Shown: positions 16,460-24,205 of the stretch, in pieces
Position numbering within the stretch: the first letter of the stretch is position 1
Layout: each line of letters opens with the position of its first letter
From: Paracoccus fistulariae
Lineage (GTDB): Bacteria > Pseudomonadota > Alphaproteobacteria > Rhodobacterales > Rhodobacteraceae
NCBI RefSeq assembly: GCF_028553785.1
Contig: NZ_CP067136.1
Location: 2,223,501 to 2,287,500 of the forward strand
Direction: 5' to 3'
DNA length: 64,000 nucleotides
Translations under genes and position numbers: made by a program
Notes under the pieces: generated by a model
The model's database searches: none
Seen by the model: only the letters and a program-made list of their open reading frames with translations
What the model was told of the DNA's origin: nothing

Positions 16460-16708
16460 ATGAAGGACATGCAAAACGACCCAGTGGAGGAGGTCCCTGA
16501 CCTTTTGGCCGACTGGATCAGCCGCGAGCAGTTGGCCCGCGCACTGGATTTGACCACAGACACTTTGTCGCGGTGGGAAGCCCGCCGTCAGGGTCCGCCC
16601 TGCACACGCATAGGTCGAAAGATCTTCTATCGCCGCGCCGCCATCCAGGAGTGGATCCGGGCGCAGGAACAGGCTCACCCGGTGCGCAAGACGCGGGGGC
16701 GGCCATGA
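16460..16708 (+). CDS. Small MerR/AlpA-type helix-turn-helix protein
   Basis: This 82-residue protein shows a winged HTH of the HTH_17 (excisionase/AlpA) kind. ISREQLARALDLTTDTLSRWEARR is the helix-turn-helix, PPCTRIGRKIFYRRAAIQEWI the wing, and the tail is basic. Such proteins act as excisionases or early transcription regulators. It opens the early operon, preceded by GGAG at the ATG, and its stop overlaps the next start (ATGA). Either an excision or regulatory role fits. Confidence 0.8.
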   Translation: MKDMQNDPVEEVPDLLADWISREQLARALDLTTDTLSRWEARRQGPPCTRIGRKIFYRRAAIQEWIRAQEQAHPVRKTRGRP

Positions 16709-16944
16709 CGATCCACCCCCGCAGTTCCGCCTGGCCCGCCGACCGCGTGGCCGAGGCCCGCGCCGTCCTCGCCGATGTCGCACATCACAGCGATCTCCTG
16801 ATCCGGCTCGCCTGCAACGTGCTGGTCCAACATGGCGAGACCCCGGACGAACGTGCTGATGCCCAGCGCCTTCTGGTGGTCGTTGACGCGCGGCGGCCGG
16901 TGCGGCGCGCCCAGCGCGAAGACCAGGGGAGGGCCGTGCGATGA
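16705..16944 (+). CDS. Small hypothetical early protein
   Basis: 79 residues from the ATG overlapping the previous stop. It is a helical, Ala/Arg-rich soluble protein (DRVAEARAVLADVAHHSDLLIRLA, ERADAQRLLVVVDARR). It overlaps the next gene by 4 bp (ATGA at 16941). No family is recognised. Tight coupling on both sides supports that it is translated as part of the early operon. Confidence 0.6.
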   Translation: MTIHPRSSAWPADRVAEARAVLADVAHHSDLLIRLACNVLVQHGETPDERADAQRLLVVVDARRPVRRAQREDQGRAVR

Positions 16945-17336
16945 AACGCCGCGGCACCCCCGAGGCCGATTTGCAGCGTGCGGTCGTGCAGGCGCTGCGC
17001 ATCGCCCTGCCCCGCAGCGCCATCATCCACCACTGCGCCAACGAGGTGACCGAGGCCGGGCCCCGCGGGGCGAAGCGCCAGGCGATCCTTGTCGGCATGG
17101 GCGTCCATGCCGGGTTCGCCGATCTGATGGTGCTCTGCGACGGCCGCGTCCTGTTCCTCGAACTGAAGGCTCCGAAGGGGCGATTGCGGCCGGAACAGGA
17201 GGCGTTCCGCGATGCGGTGCGGGCGCATGGGTTCGGCTGGGCGCTGGTGCGCAGTCTCGACGAGGCGCTGGGCGCGCTGGCCGATCAAGGCTTCACCACG
17301 CGTATCGCTCCTGCCCCGCGGAGGCCCGCGCCATGA
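16941..17336 (+). CDS. VRR-NUC domain nuclease
   Basis: This 131-residue stand-alone VRR-NUC nuclease of the PD-(D/E)xK superfamily has the pattern GVHAGFADLMVL (D61) followed by LFLELKAPKGRLRPEQ (E74, K76), the metal-binding and catalytic residues. In phages such proteins are thought to process branched or recombination intermediates during replication. The gene is coupled by ATGA overlaps to both neighbours and directly precedes the replication-initiator candidate. Confidence 0.88.
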   Translation: MKRRGTPEADLQRAVVQALRIALPRSAIIHHCANEVTEAGPRGAKRQAILVGMGVHAGFADLMVLCDGRVLFLELKAPKGRLRPEQEAFRDAVRAHGFGWALVRSLDEALGALADQGFTTRIAPAPRRPAP

Positions 17337-18334
17337 GTCACGAGGCCACCAACTGGGCCATCAAGCAGCGCGGATTGAAGCCGACGACCAAGATCGTGCT
17401 CTGGCACCTCTGCGACCGGTTCAACCCCGACTACGGCTGCTTCCCCTCACAGGACCGGCTGGCGCATGACTGCGAGATCAGCCGATCAACGCTGAACGAT
17501 CACCTTGGCCAGCTGGAGGCCGTGGGTCTGCTGCGGCGGGTGCCGCGGCTGGACCCTGTGACCAAGCGCCAGCTGCCCACCCGCTACATCCTGGGGTTTG
17601 AGCCGGGCTTCACACCTGTGGCTGTGGTGCCGTGTCCGGAAACCGGACACGGACAGGATCAGGACGTAGAAAGCCGCGACAGTACCGATGTTTGTGACGA
17701 TGACGCCATGGCCGATGCCTTGCCGTGTCCGGATTTCGGACACGGGGATGAGGCGAGTCCCGTGTCCGATTTTTCGGCCGAGCCGTGTCCGGAAAATCCC
17801 GAAAGCCGTGTCCGGATTTCGGACACTAACCCTGTAAGGGAACCTCTAAGTAAACCAGTAAAGGAGGAGGAGGGCGCGCAGGCGCGCGAGGCGATCTCCG
17901 ATGAGGTCTTCGGGAACCTGATCGAGGCGCTGGGCCTCGACCCCGCCGCCCTGCCCGGCTGGTGGCAAGGCTGGCCGCCTCGGCTGCACGTCCAGCGCTG
18001 GCGCGATGAACTCGGACTGACCGAGGCGGAGATCATCGCCACGGCCGAGGCATCCCGCCAGGAGCATCCCGAACCGCCCGATGGGCCGAAAGCACTGGAT
18101 CGCGCCATGCAGCGCGCCGCCCAGCGCAAGGTCGAGGATGCCGGGCGCAAGCGCCGGAAGGCGAAGACGGCCCCGGCCACGAAGCCGATCACCGACCTCC
18201 CCGCCTTCTACGCCGATCTGGTCAACTCCGACCGCTATCTGCCGGTCAGCGCGATCAGCAACACCATGCGCGATGCGATGCTGGCGAGGGGGCTGGTCAC
18301 GCCCGAACGCCTGCGCGAGCGCGGGGTGCGGTGA
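17333..18334 (+). CDS. HTH replication-initiator candidate with iterons inside the gene
   Basis: 333 residues from ATG 17333, overlapping the nuclease stop. Residues about 5-75 form a winged helix domain of the phage replication type (WAIKQRGLKPTTKIVLWHLCDRF, CFPSQDRLAHDCEISRSTLNDHL, LEAVGLLRRV). The middle part (about 95-170) is low in structure and encodes the repeated peptide PCPETGHG/PCPDFGHG, because the DNA there carries repeated palindromes. The C-terminal region holds helices (RWRDELGLTEAEIIATAEASR) and a basic stretch. Position after a nuclease, an HTH at the N-terminus and iterons in the middle resemble lambda O, whose gene contains the origin. No polymerase or helicase gene follows, so host replication proteins would be recruited. 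The role is inferred. Confidence 0.65.
   Translation: MSHEATNWAIKQRGLKPTTKIVLWHLCDRFNPDYGCFPSQDRLAHDCEISRSTLNDHLGQLEAVGLLRRVPRLDPVTKRQLPTRYILGFEPGFTPVAVVPCPETGHGQDQDVESRDSTDVCDDDAMADALPCPDFGHGDEASPVSDFSAEPCPENPESRVRISDTNPVREPLSKPVKEEEGAQAREAISDEVFGNLIEALGLDPAALPGWWQGWPPRLHVQRWRDELGLTEAEIIATAEASRQEHPEPPDGPKALDRAMQRAAQRKVEDAGRKRRKAKTAPATKPITDLPAFYADLVNSDRYLPVSAISNTMRDAMLARGLVTPERLRERGVR
17630..17826 (+). repeat. Iteron-like palindromes within the replication gene, putative phage origin
   Basis: CCGTGTCCGG or a one-base variant occurs at 17630, 17723, 17760, 17783 and 17806. The last three starts are exactly 23 bp apart. At 17630-17652 it forms a perfect 10-bp inverted repeat around AAA, at 17723-17745 a 9-bp inverted repeat around GATTT, and at 17808-17826 GTGTCCG pairs with CGGACAC. 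An AT-richer run (CTAACCCTGTAAGG then TAAGTAAACCAGTAAAGG) follows at 17826-17863 and could be the unwinding element. Confidence 0.55.
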
Positions 18335-19407
18335 ATGGCATGGTGTCACGTCCCCGGTACGGATTGTCCCTCTGCGCAGGCGGCGGAGGACTTGATCTGG
18401 GCCTCATGCTCGCCGAACCCGGCTATCACACCCGCGCCTTCGTCGAATGGGAAGCCTGGCCAAGGGCGGTCCTCATCGCCGCCCAGCGCGCCGGGTATTT
18501 CGCCCCAGCCCCGATCTGGACCGACCTGCGCAGTTTCGACGCCCGCCCTTTCCGTGGCGCATTCGATGCCGTCCTCGCAGGCTACCCTTGCCAGCCCTTC
18601 AGCGCGGCCGGAAAGCGTGGCGGCGCGGACGATCCCCGCCATCTCTGGCCCGACGTCGCCCGCGTCATCCGCGAATGCCGCCCGGAATGGGTCTTCCTGG
18701 AAAACGTCGCCGGTCACGTCACCCTCGGGCTCGAGACTGTCCTGCGAGAGCTTTGGGGCATGGGCTACACGCCTGCGGCGGGCCTGTTCTCGGCGGCAGA
18801 GGTCGGCGCGCCGCACGAGCGGCTCCGCATCTTCATCCTGGCCCACACCGATGAGCCTGCACCCCGGCACCGGCCGCTACAACCCGGCCGGGAACAGCGA
18901 CTTCACCCGGAAGGCGGAAGCGCTGGCGCTGGGCATCGCGAAAGCCCTGCCGAACCACTGGCCGACCCCGGCGGCGCAAAACTGGAAAGGGTCGAGCGAG
19001 GCGAGCATCACCCGCACCGACGGCAAGTCCCGGATGGACCTGCTGCACTACCGGGCGGAGCAGGGCTTCACCCGCCCGGCCCCGGCGACCTCGCCGGATG
19101 GGCCGCGGTCCTCGCCGCACGCCCCGATCTCGCGCCCGCTCTGGGCTTCGATGATTGCCTTGCATGGGCGCGCCGTCTCGCGGCGGATCCTGAGGGGCCG
19201 GTCGCGGCGGCGGCTGAACCCGCTCTTCGTCGGATGGCTGATGGGCTGGCCCATCGGGCACGCGCTCTGCGCCTGCTCGGTAACGGAGTTCACCCTCTGG
19301 CAGCAGCACATGCGTGGCGCTCTCTCGCAGCTGCCCATGGCCTCGGGCCCGTGGATCTGGCGGCCGATGGATGCAGCCCAGCGCCCGGCACAGATGGATT
19401 TCCTTGA
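18331..19407 (+). CDS. C5 cytosine DNA methyltransferase
   Basis: 358 residues from a GTG at 18331 that overlaps the replication-gene stop (GTGA). Motif I is LSLCAGGGGLDLGL (about 12-25), motif IV AGYPCQPFSAAG with catalytic C87, and motif VI VFLENVAGH. The C-terminal motif X region reads RRMADGLAHRARALRLLGNGVHPLAAA (GNGV 317-320). The enzyme would add a methyl group to C5 of cytosine in its target, protecting phage DNA from host restriction. The middle (about residues 175-260) is Pro/Gly/Arg-rich with poor family signal. The same DNA in another frame gives a second plausible methyltransferase ending, described as its own entry. Either a full-length product in this frame or a frameshifted one is possible. 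Confidence 0.8.
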   Translation: MNGMVSRPRYGLSLCAGGGGLDLGLMLAEPGYHTRAFVEWEAWPRAVLIAAQRAGYFAPAPIWTDLRSFDARPFRGAFDAVLAGYPCQPFSAAGKRGGADDPRHLWPDVARVIRECRPEWVFLENVAGHVTLGLETVLRELWGMGYTPAAGLFSAAEVGAPHERLRIFILAHTDEPAPRHRPLQPGREQRLHPEGGSAGAGHRESPAEPLADPGGAKLERVERGEHHPHRRQVPDGPAALPGGAGLHPPGPGDLAGWAAVLAARPDLAPALGFDDCLAWARRLAADPEGPVAAAAEPALRRMADGLAHRARALRLLGNGVHPLAAAHAWRSLAAAHGLGPVDLAADGCSPAPGTDGFP

Positions 19408-19423
19408 AGGATTGCAGCCATGA
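18851..19423 (+). CDS. Alternative-frame methyltransferase C-terminal ORF overlapping the C5 gene
   Basis: From ATG 18851 this frame gives 190 residues with HWPTPAAQNWKGSSEA, GKSRMDLLHYRAEQGF, RRRLNPLFVGWLMGWPIGHA and WQQHMRGALSQLP. Segments such as NPxFVEWLMGWP are typical for the ends of phage C5 methyltransferases. Its stop overlaps the start of the next gene (ATGA at 19420-19423), the coupling used throughout this operon, whereas the main frame stops 16 bp earlier. It may be made by frameshifting from the main frame near 18850, or as a separate chain. It could also be a fortunate shadow in GC-rich DNA. Confidence 0.45.
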   Translation: MSLHPGTGRYNPAGNSDFTRKAEALALGIAKALPNHWPTPAAQNWKGSSEASITRTDGKSRMDLLHYRAEQGFTRPAPATSPDGPRSSPHAPISRPLWASMIALHGRAVSRRILRGRSRRRLNPLFVGWLMGWPIGHALCACSVTEFTLWQQHMRGALSQLPMASGPWIWRPMDAAQRPAQMDFLEGLQP

Positions 19424-20100
19424 GTTTCCACGGCCGCGTCAGCGGCACCAGGATCAAGCGCGCGCTGGGCGTGCAGGCGGCGCTGGAATGGGCCTTCCGG
19501 ATCGAACAGGCGCAGCTGGAACTGCCCCTGCCCCCGGACGTCACCGAGGAAGGTTTCGGCTTCGGCCTGGAATACGTCCTCCTGCAACGCGCCGTGCTGG
19601 GCTGCAAGATCGACGGCGGACAGCACAAGATCGGCGGCTACACCCACGAGGACGCCGAGGTCATCGCCGCCACCGTCGCCGGGATCCCCGACACCCTCGG
19701 CGGCAAGCGCATGGCGATCCGCGTCGCCGAACTGGCCCGCGCCGGGCTGACCCCAGACTGGATGCCCGGCGCCGTCCCGCGCTGCGTGCCCAACATCGTG
19801 AAGCAGAACCAGCACGGCACGCATGCGGGGGCCATCGTCGTAGGCACGGAGCGCATCCGTGTTCGTGGCCCGGGCGCGCGCGCCACTTGGAAGACCATCG
19901 ACATCCTGGCCTGCCCGGTCACCTTCTCGCCCCACCCGCAGCAGATCGACGCTGCCCGTCGCGGCTATGACGACTGGTGGCAGGCGCTGGGCTGGGTGCG
20001 GGACGGGCTGATCATGGGCGGTATGTTGCGGGAGGTCGAGGTGACGGCGGCGATGCCGAAGGCGCGCCCGTGGGAAAGATCACAGCCAAGCCGCTGTTAG
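19420..20100 (+). CDS. Conserved phage protein of unknown function
   Basis: This 226-residue protein is preceded by an ATGA overlap with the alternative methyltransferase frame. Visible features are an N-terminal helical part (RIKRALGVQAALEWAFRIEQAQLEL), a central GGYTHEDAEVIAATVAG segment, and a C-terminal region rich in Trp and Pro (CPVTFSPHPQQIDAARRGYDDWWQALGWVRDGLI). No membrane span or catalytic motif is recognised. It is the last gene of the early operon before the type I R-M operon. Confidence 0.65.
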   Translation: MSFHGRVSGTRIKRALGVQAALEWAFRIEQAQLELPLPPDVTEEGFGFGLEYVLLQRAVLGCKIDGGQHKIGGYTHEDAEVIAATVAGIPDTLGGKRMAIRVAELARAGLTPDWMPGAVPRCVPNIVKQNQHGTHAGAIVVGTERIRVRGPGARATWKTIDILACPVTFSPHPQQIDAARRGYDDWWQALGWVRDGLIMGGMLREVEVTAAMPKARPWERSQPSRC

Positions 20101-20166
20101 CGGCTGGATTTCGCCCTCCGGCTGAAATACCGTCTGGAAAAGACTTACCGCGGGGCAGATTTCACA

Positions 20167-21705
20167 ATGGCATCAATCGACAACGGCTCGGACCTCGGCA
20201 TTGAAGCCGCCCTCTTTAAAGCCGCGGACAAGCTGCGTGGCAACATGGAGCCGTCCGATTACAAGCACGTCGCCCTTGGTCTGATCTTCCTCAAGCACAT
20301 CTCGGACGGGTTCGAGATGAAACGCCAGGCGCTGCTGACCGAATACCCCGAGGGCGCCGAGGATCCCGACGAATACCTCGCCGACAACATCTTCTGGGTG
20401 CCGCCCGAGGCGCGCTGGTCGCATCTGCAGGCCAGCGCCAAGCAACCCAACATCGGCAAGTTGATCGACGAGGCGATGATCGCCATCGAAAAGGTCAACC
20501 CCTCGCTCAAGGGCGTTCTGCCCAAGGACTACGGCCGCCCGGCCCTCAACGCCGTCATGCTGGGCGAACTCATCGACCTGATCTCCGGCATCGCGCTGGG
20601 CGAGGGAAAGGACAAGGCGCGCGACCTCTTGGGCCGGGTCTACGAATATTTCCTCGGCCAGTTCGCGGGCAGCGAGGGCAAGCGCGGGGGTGAGTTCTAC
20701 ACCCCCCGCTCGGTCGTGCGCACCATGGTTGAGATGCTGGAACCCTACAAAGGCCGCGTCTATGACCCCTGCTGCGGATCGGGCGGCATGTTCGTGCAAT
20801 CGGAAAAGTTCGTCGAGGCGCACGGCGGTCGTCTGGGCGACATCGCCATCTACGGGCAGGAATCGAACTATACCACGTGGCGGCTGTGCAAGATGAACCT
20901 CGCCGTGCGCGGCATCGACGCCGACATCCGCTGGAACTCCGAGGGCACCTTCCATAAGAACGAACTGCCTGACCTGCGCGCCGATGTGATCCTCGCCAAC
21001 CCGCCCTTCAACATCTCGGACTGGGGCGGCGAGCGGCTGCGTGAGGATGCGCGCTGGAAATATGGCATCCCGCCCGCGGGCAACGCCAACTTCGCCTGGC
21101 TGCAGCACATCCTGCATCACCTGTCCCCCACCGGCACGGCGGGGGTGGTGCTGGCGAATGGCTCAATGTCCTCCACCCAGTCGGGCGAGGGCGAGATGCG
21201 CCGCGCCATGATCGAGGGCGAGGTCGTGGATTGCATGATCGCCCTGCCGGGGCAGCTGTTCTATTCCACCCAGATCCCGGCCTGCCTGTGGTTTCTGGCG
21301 AAGGACAAGTCGAACGGCATCGCGCGGGACCGCAAACTGCGCGACCGGCGCGGCGAGGTGCTGTTCATCGACGCCCGCAAGCTGGGCTTCATGGTGGACC
21401 GCACGCGGAAAGAGTTTTCCGATACCGACATCGCCCGCATCGCGGACACCTACCACGCCTGGCGGCTGGGCGAGGGCTATGCCGACGTGCCGGGCTTCTG
21501 CAAATCGGCGAGCCTTGAGGAAATCCGGTCCCACGGCCACGTCCTGACCCCGGGCCGCTATGTGGGGGCCGAGGCGGCGGAGGAGGACGAAACGCCCTTT
21601 GCCGAACGGTTCGCCGCGCTTCAGGAGCAACTGGAGGCGCAGTTTGCCGAGGCCGCCGAATTGACGGAGACGATCCGGGCGCGGCTGGCGGGGATTGGGC
21701 TTTGA
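20167..21705 (+). CDS. hsdM: Type I restriction-modification system methyltransferase subunit
   Basis: 512 residues, complete. The N-terminal HsdM_N domain (about 8-145) contains [15 protein letters not shown]. The N6-adenine methyltransferase domain has the SAM motif [10 protein letters not shown] (200-209) and catalytic NPPF (278-281), preceded by [11 protein letters not shown]. HsdM with HsdS methylates adenine in a bipartite target, and with HsdR the complex cuts unmethylated DNA. It is the first gene of an operon hsdM-hsdS-ORF-abi-hsdR on the prophage. The TGA stop overlaps the TTG start of hsdS. A 66-bp gap before the ATG probably carries the operon promoter. Confidence 0.96.
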   Translation: MASIDNGSDLGIEAALFKAADKLRGNMEPSDYKHVALGLIFLKHISDGFEMKRQALLTEYPEGAEDPDEYLADNIFWVPPEARWSHLQASAKQPNIGKLIDEAMIAIEKVNPSLKGVLPKDYGRPALNAVMLGELIDLISGIALGEGKDKARDLLGRVYEYFLGQFAGSEGKRGGEFYTPRSVVRTMVEMLEPYKGRVYDPCCGSGGMFVQSEKFVEAHGGRLGDIAIYGQESNYTTWRLCKMNLAVRGIDADIRWNSEGTFHKNELPDLRADVILANPPFNISDWGGERLREDARWKYGIPPAGNANFAWLQHILHHLSPTGTAGVVLANGSMSSTQSGEGEMRRAMIEGEVVDCMIALPGQLFYSTQIPACLWFLAKDKSNGIARDRKLRDRRGEVLFIDARKLGFMVDRTRKEFSDTDIARIADTYHAWRLGEGYADVPGFCKSASLEEIRSHGHVLTPGRYVGAEAAEEDETPFAERFAALQEQLEAQFAEAAELTETIRARLAGIGL

Positions 21706-23003
21706 GGGAGGGGTGGCATAAGGCTACGATCGGCACGCTGATTAGCTCAGGTGCGATTCAGGTCCACAAAGACGGCAATCATGGCGCAAACTACCCGCGC
21801 GTAGATGATTTTGGCACTGATGGTCTGCCGTTCCTAACGGCCAAATCCATCTCGGATTGGACCATAGACTATCAAGGTGCTCCACGCCTTTCTCGCGAAA
21901 AGGCAAAAACCTTCAAGTTCGGCTTTGTCGAAGGTGGAGATGTACTGCTTTCTCATAACGCCACCGTTGGAAGAGTAGCCATTGTCCCAGAAGGTCAAGA
22001 GACAGCGGTTATCGGGACATCGCTCACCCAGTTCCGGGTTGACCGCTCAAGAATACTCCCTGAGTTTCTCGCGCTCTATTTTTCGAGCCGAGAATTTCAG
22101 GAACAGCTTAGCTTTGTGATGGCGCAGACGACAAGAAACCAAGTGCCCATCACGGAGCAACGCAAGCTGCCTATTCAGCTACCTGAACTTGGCGCTCAGC
22201 AAGCGATCGTTGATGTCGCCTTTGGGCTCATCGACAAGATCGAGTTGAACCGGAAGATGAACGCCACGCTCGAGGCCATGGCGCGGGCGCTGTTCCGCGA
22301 CTGGTTCGTCGATTTCGGCCCCACCCGCGCCAAGATGGAAGGCCGCCCCCCCTACATCTCCCCCGATCTCTGGTCGCTCTTCCCAAACCGCCTCGACGCC
22401 GAGGGCAAGCCGGAGGGGTGGGAGGTGCGCTCGGTCTATGACTTCGCCAACGTCGTTTACGGCGCCCCTTTTGCGTCGAAGCAGTTCAACACAGATAGCG
22501 CTGGAATTCCGCTGATCCGTATCAGGGACCTCGCCACCCACGAACCCGGTGTGTGGACAGAAGAGGTTCACCCCAAAGGCCATCTGATCGAACCCGGAGA
22601 TATTGTGGTCGGCATGGACGGCGAGTTTCGTTTGCACGTCTGGAAAGGCGCGCCCGCTTGGCTGAACCAGCGCGTATGCCATTTTGAACCGCGGCCCGGT
22701 GTTCCGACAGCATTCTTGGCCGAAGCCCTGATCGAACCTCTCGCGTTTTTCGAACGTGGCAAAGTCGGCACGACGGTTATCCATCTCGGCAAGGGCGACA
22801 TCGACACCTTCCGGCTGCTTCACCCGGGAACGGAACTGCTATCTGCATTCGGCGAGATCGCCCGGTCGTTGATCGATGCAACAGTGAAGAACGCAACCGA
22901 ATCCCGCACCCTCGCCCAGACCCGTGACCTCCTCCTGCCGCGCCTGATGTCGGGGGAGTTGCGGGTGGCCGACATCAATTCCGAAGAGGCGGAACACGCA
23001 TGA
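21702..23003 (+). CDS. hsdS: Type I restriction-modification specificity subunit
   Basis: 433 residues from a TTG at 21702 that overlaps the hsdM stop (TTGA). There are two target recognition domains: one about residues 5-170 ([54 protein letters not shown]) and one about 240-400 ([46 protein letters not shown]). Each is followed by a helical conserved region ([36 protein letters not shown]). This gives the usual two-half-site architecture and fixes the target sequence, which cannot be read from the protein alone. Base composition of the first domain is lower in GC than its neighbours, as expected from domain exchange. Confidence 0.95.
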   Translation: MREGWHKATIGTLISSGAIQVHKDGNHGANYPRVDDFGTDGLPFLTAKSISDWTIDYQGAPRLSREKAKTFKFGFVEGGDVLLSHNATVGRVAIVPEGQETAVIGTSLTQFRVDRSRILPEFLALYFSSREFQEQLSFVMAQTTRNQVPITEQRKLPIQLPELGAQQAIVDVAFGLIDKIELNRKMNATLEAMARALFRDWFVDFGPTRAKMEGRPPYISPDLWSLFPNRLDAEGKPEGWEVRSVYDFANVVYGAPFASKQFNTDSAGIPLIRIRDLATHEPGVWTEEVHPKGHLIEPGDIVVGMDGEFRLHVWKGAPAWLNQRVCHFEPRPGVPTAFLAEALIEPLAFFERGKVGTTVIHLGKGDIDTFRLLHPGTELLSAFGEIARSLIDATVKNATESRTLAQTRDLLLPRLMSGELRVADINSEEAEHA

Positions 23004-23431
23004 CAGAGGGTTCACGAGCCAACCTCAAGCGGGCCATCGTCTCCCGTCTGGACAGCATCGCCGAGGAACATCGCCTAGGCCATCAAGCCGCCTATGCCAA
23101 CAGATACAAGATGCGGTCGCTCCATGATGCACCGATCGAGCTGATGTTCGAAAAGCACCCCGAAACCGAGCCTCATCTGTGGGCGCTGGCAGCGCAAGTC
23201 GCCGCGATTCCTAAAGGCTCCCTCGTTGCAGAGCCTTATCCAAAGGCGGACCTCTACAAAGTTCCGGCGAAGGGCGGCGGCATGCAGTATGGACGCCATT
23301 CCGCACTGGAAGACATGACCTTACTCGGCCGAGCCGATCTGGTCCGTTTCACCCTGCGCAGTGTCGCGGATCTTGATGTTGTCCTGTCGGCCGTCATGCA
23401 GGCGAAGCGTCAAGTTAGCGGTGGCGACTGA
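23000..23431 (+). CDS. Hypothetical protein inside the hsd operon
   Basis: 143 residues, starting in a 4-bp overlap with hsdS (ATGA). Visible features are a helical N-terminus (NLKRAIVSRLDSIAEEHRLG), then EHPETEPHLWALAAQVAAIPKGSL-like text around residue 50 and a C-terminal helix (DLDVVLSAVMQAKRQV). No family is recognised. Its place between hsdS and an abortive-infection gene suggests accessory cargo of the R-M operon, perhaps linked with the next gene. Confidence 0.6.
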   Translation: MTEGSRANLKRAIVSRLDSIAEEHRLGHQAAYANRYKMRSLHDAPIELMFEKHPETEPHLWALAAQVAAIPKGSLVAEPYPKADLYKVPAKGGGMQYGRHSALEDMTLLGRADLVRFTLRSVADLDVVLSAVMQAKRQVSGGD

Positions 23432-23446
23432 TGGAGTGTCGGGCGA

Positions 23447-24205
23447 ATGAGTAGCGATTGGTATCCGGGCATCGAGCAGTTCTGCGACCATTGGAAACAT
23501 GCCCCGATGCTCCAACAGACATTTGAAACGCTGAAACAGACCTTTGCCGATGGCAATGATGCATGCATTGACGCTTCAAAAAGCCTTGTCGAATGTGCTT
23601 GCCGTGTCATCATCGAGACCCTGGATGATCCCGTGAACCCAATCAAGGATTGGAAAAACAGCCCAATCAAAGGTGAGAGCCCAAGCTTTAACAATTGGGT
23701 GTCGGCTGGCCTTATGCTGCTGGAAATCCAATCAGTCCGCGATGATCCATTCAGCAAGGTGATTTCAAGGCATTTCGATCTGGTGGACGCCTTGGGAAAG
23801 TTCCGGGACAAAGCAGGACCAGTAAGCCACGGCAAAGAAGGCTTCGCAAAAAAACTTTCAGCCCACCACCGCCGGGCAGCAGTGCTTGCCGCTGATGCGC
23901 TCGTGACGTTCCTGCATGAGGCTTATCTCGAGCGCGAATCCGATCCAGGCACTACGCTTGAGCCTTACGAACGTTTCCCCAACTCGAATGCCCTCATCGA
24001 TTTTCACGTCGAGGCTGAGGCTGCCAGCAGTGAGGATGGGTGGCTGGATGTAACCCTGCGACTGCCGGGGGGAGAAACGCTGGACCTCACGGTAGAGCCC
24101 TCCCGCCTGCTTTTTGGCGTCGATCGTGAAGCCTACAAATATGTGCTGGGTTTGTGCCGTGATGCTTCGCTGCCTCCCGTGACAGACGATGAGGAGGCGG
24201 CCTGA
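23447..24205 (+). CDS. Abortive-infection family protein within the R-M operon
   Basis: This 252-residue protein contains ACRVIIETL in the N-terminal helical part and, in the second half, [17 protein letters not shown] followed by [21 protein letters not shown]. This is the arrangement seen in the C-terminal (Abi_C) domain of abortive-infection proteins. The end is a less conserved beta-rich part ([23 protein letters not shown]). It is co-directional between hsdS and hsdR, and its stop overlaps the hsdR start (TGATG). Such genes often sit inside type I loci as backup defence, acting when restriction fails. That function is inferred and the mechanism is unknown. Confidence 0.65.
   Translation: MSSDWYPGIEQFCDHWKHAPMLQQTFETLKQTFADGNDACIDASKSLVECACRVIIETLDDPVNPIKDWKNSPIKGESPSFNNWVSAGLMLLEIQSVRDDPFSKVISRHFDLVDALGKFRDKAGPVSHGKEGFAKKLSAHHRRAAVLAADALVTFLHEAYLERESDPGTTLEPYERFPNSNALIDFHVEAEAASSEDGWLDVTLRLPGGETLDLTVEPSRLLFGVDREAYKYVLGLCRDASLPPVTDDEEAA

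Noticed and set aside
15568..16500. 310-residue plus-strand frame between int and the early operon
   Set aside because: Partly antisense to the gene at 15235-15837, low-complexity elsewhere, no family features.
17630..17826. CRISPR array
   Set aside because: Repeats are short, in-frame within a protein gene and spaced 23 bp start to start, leaving only about 13 bp between them; no cas genes nearby.
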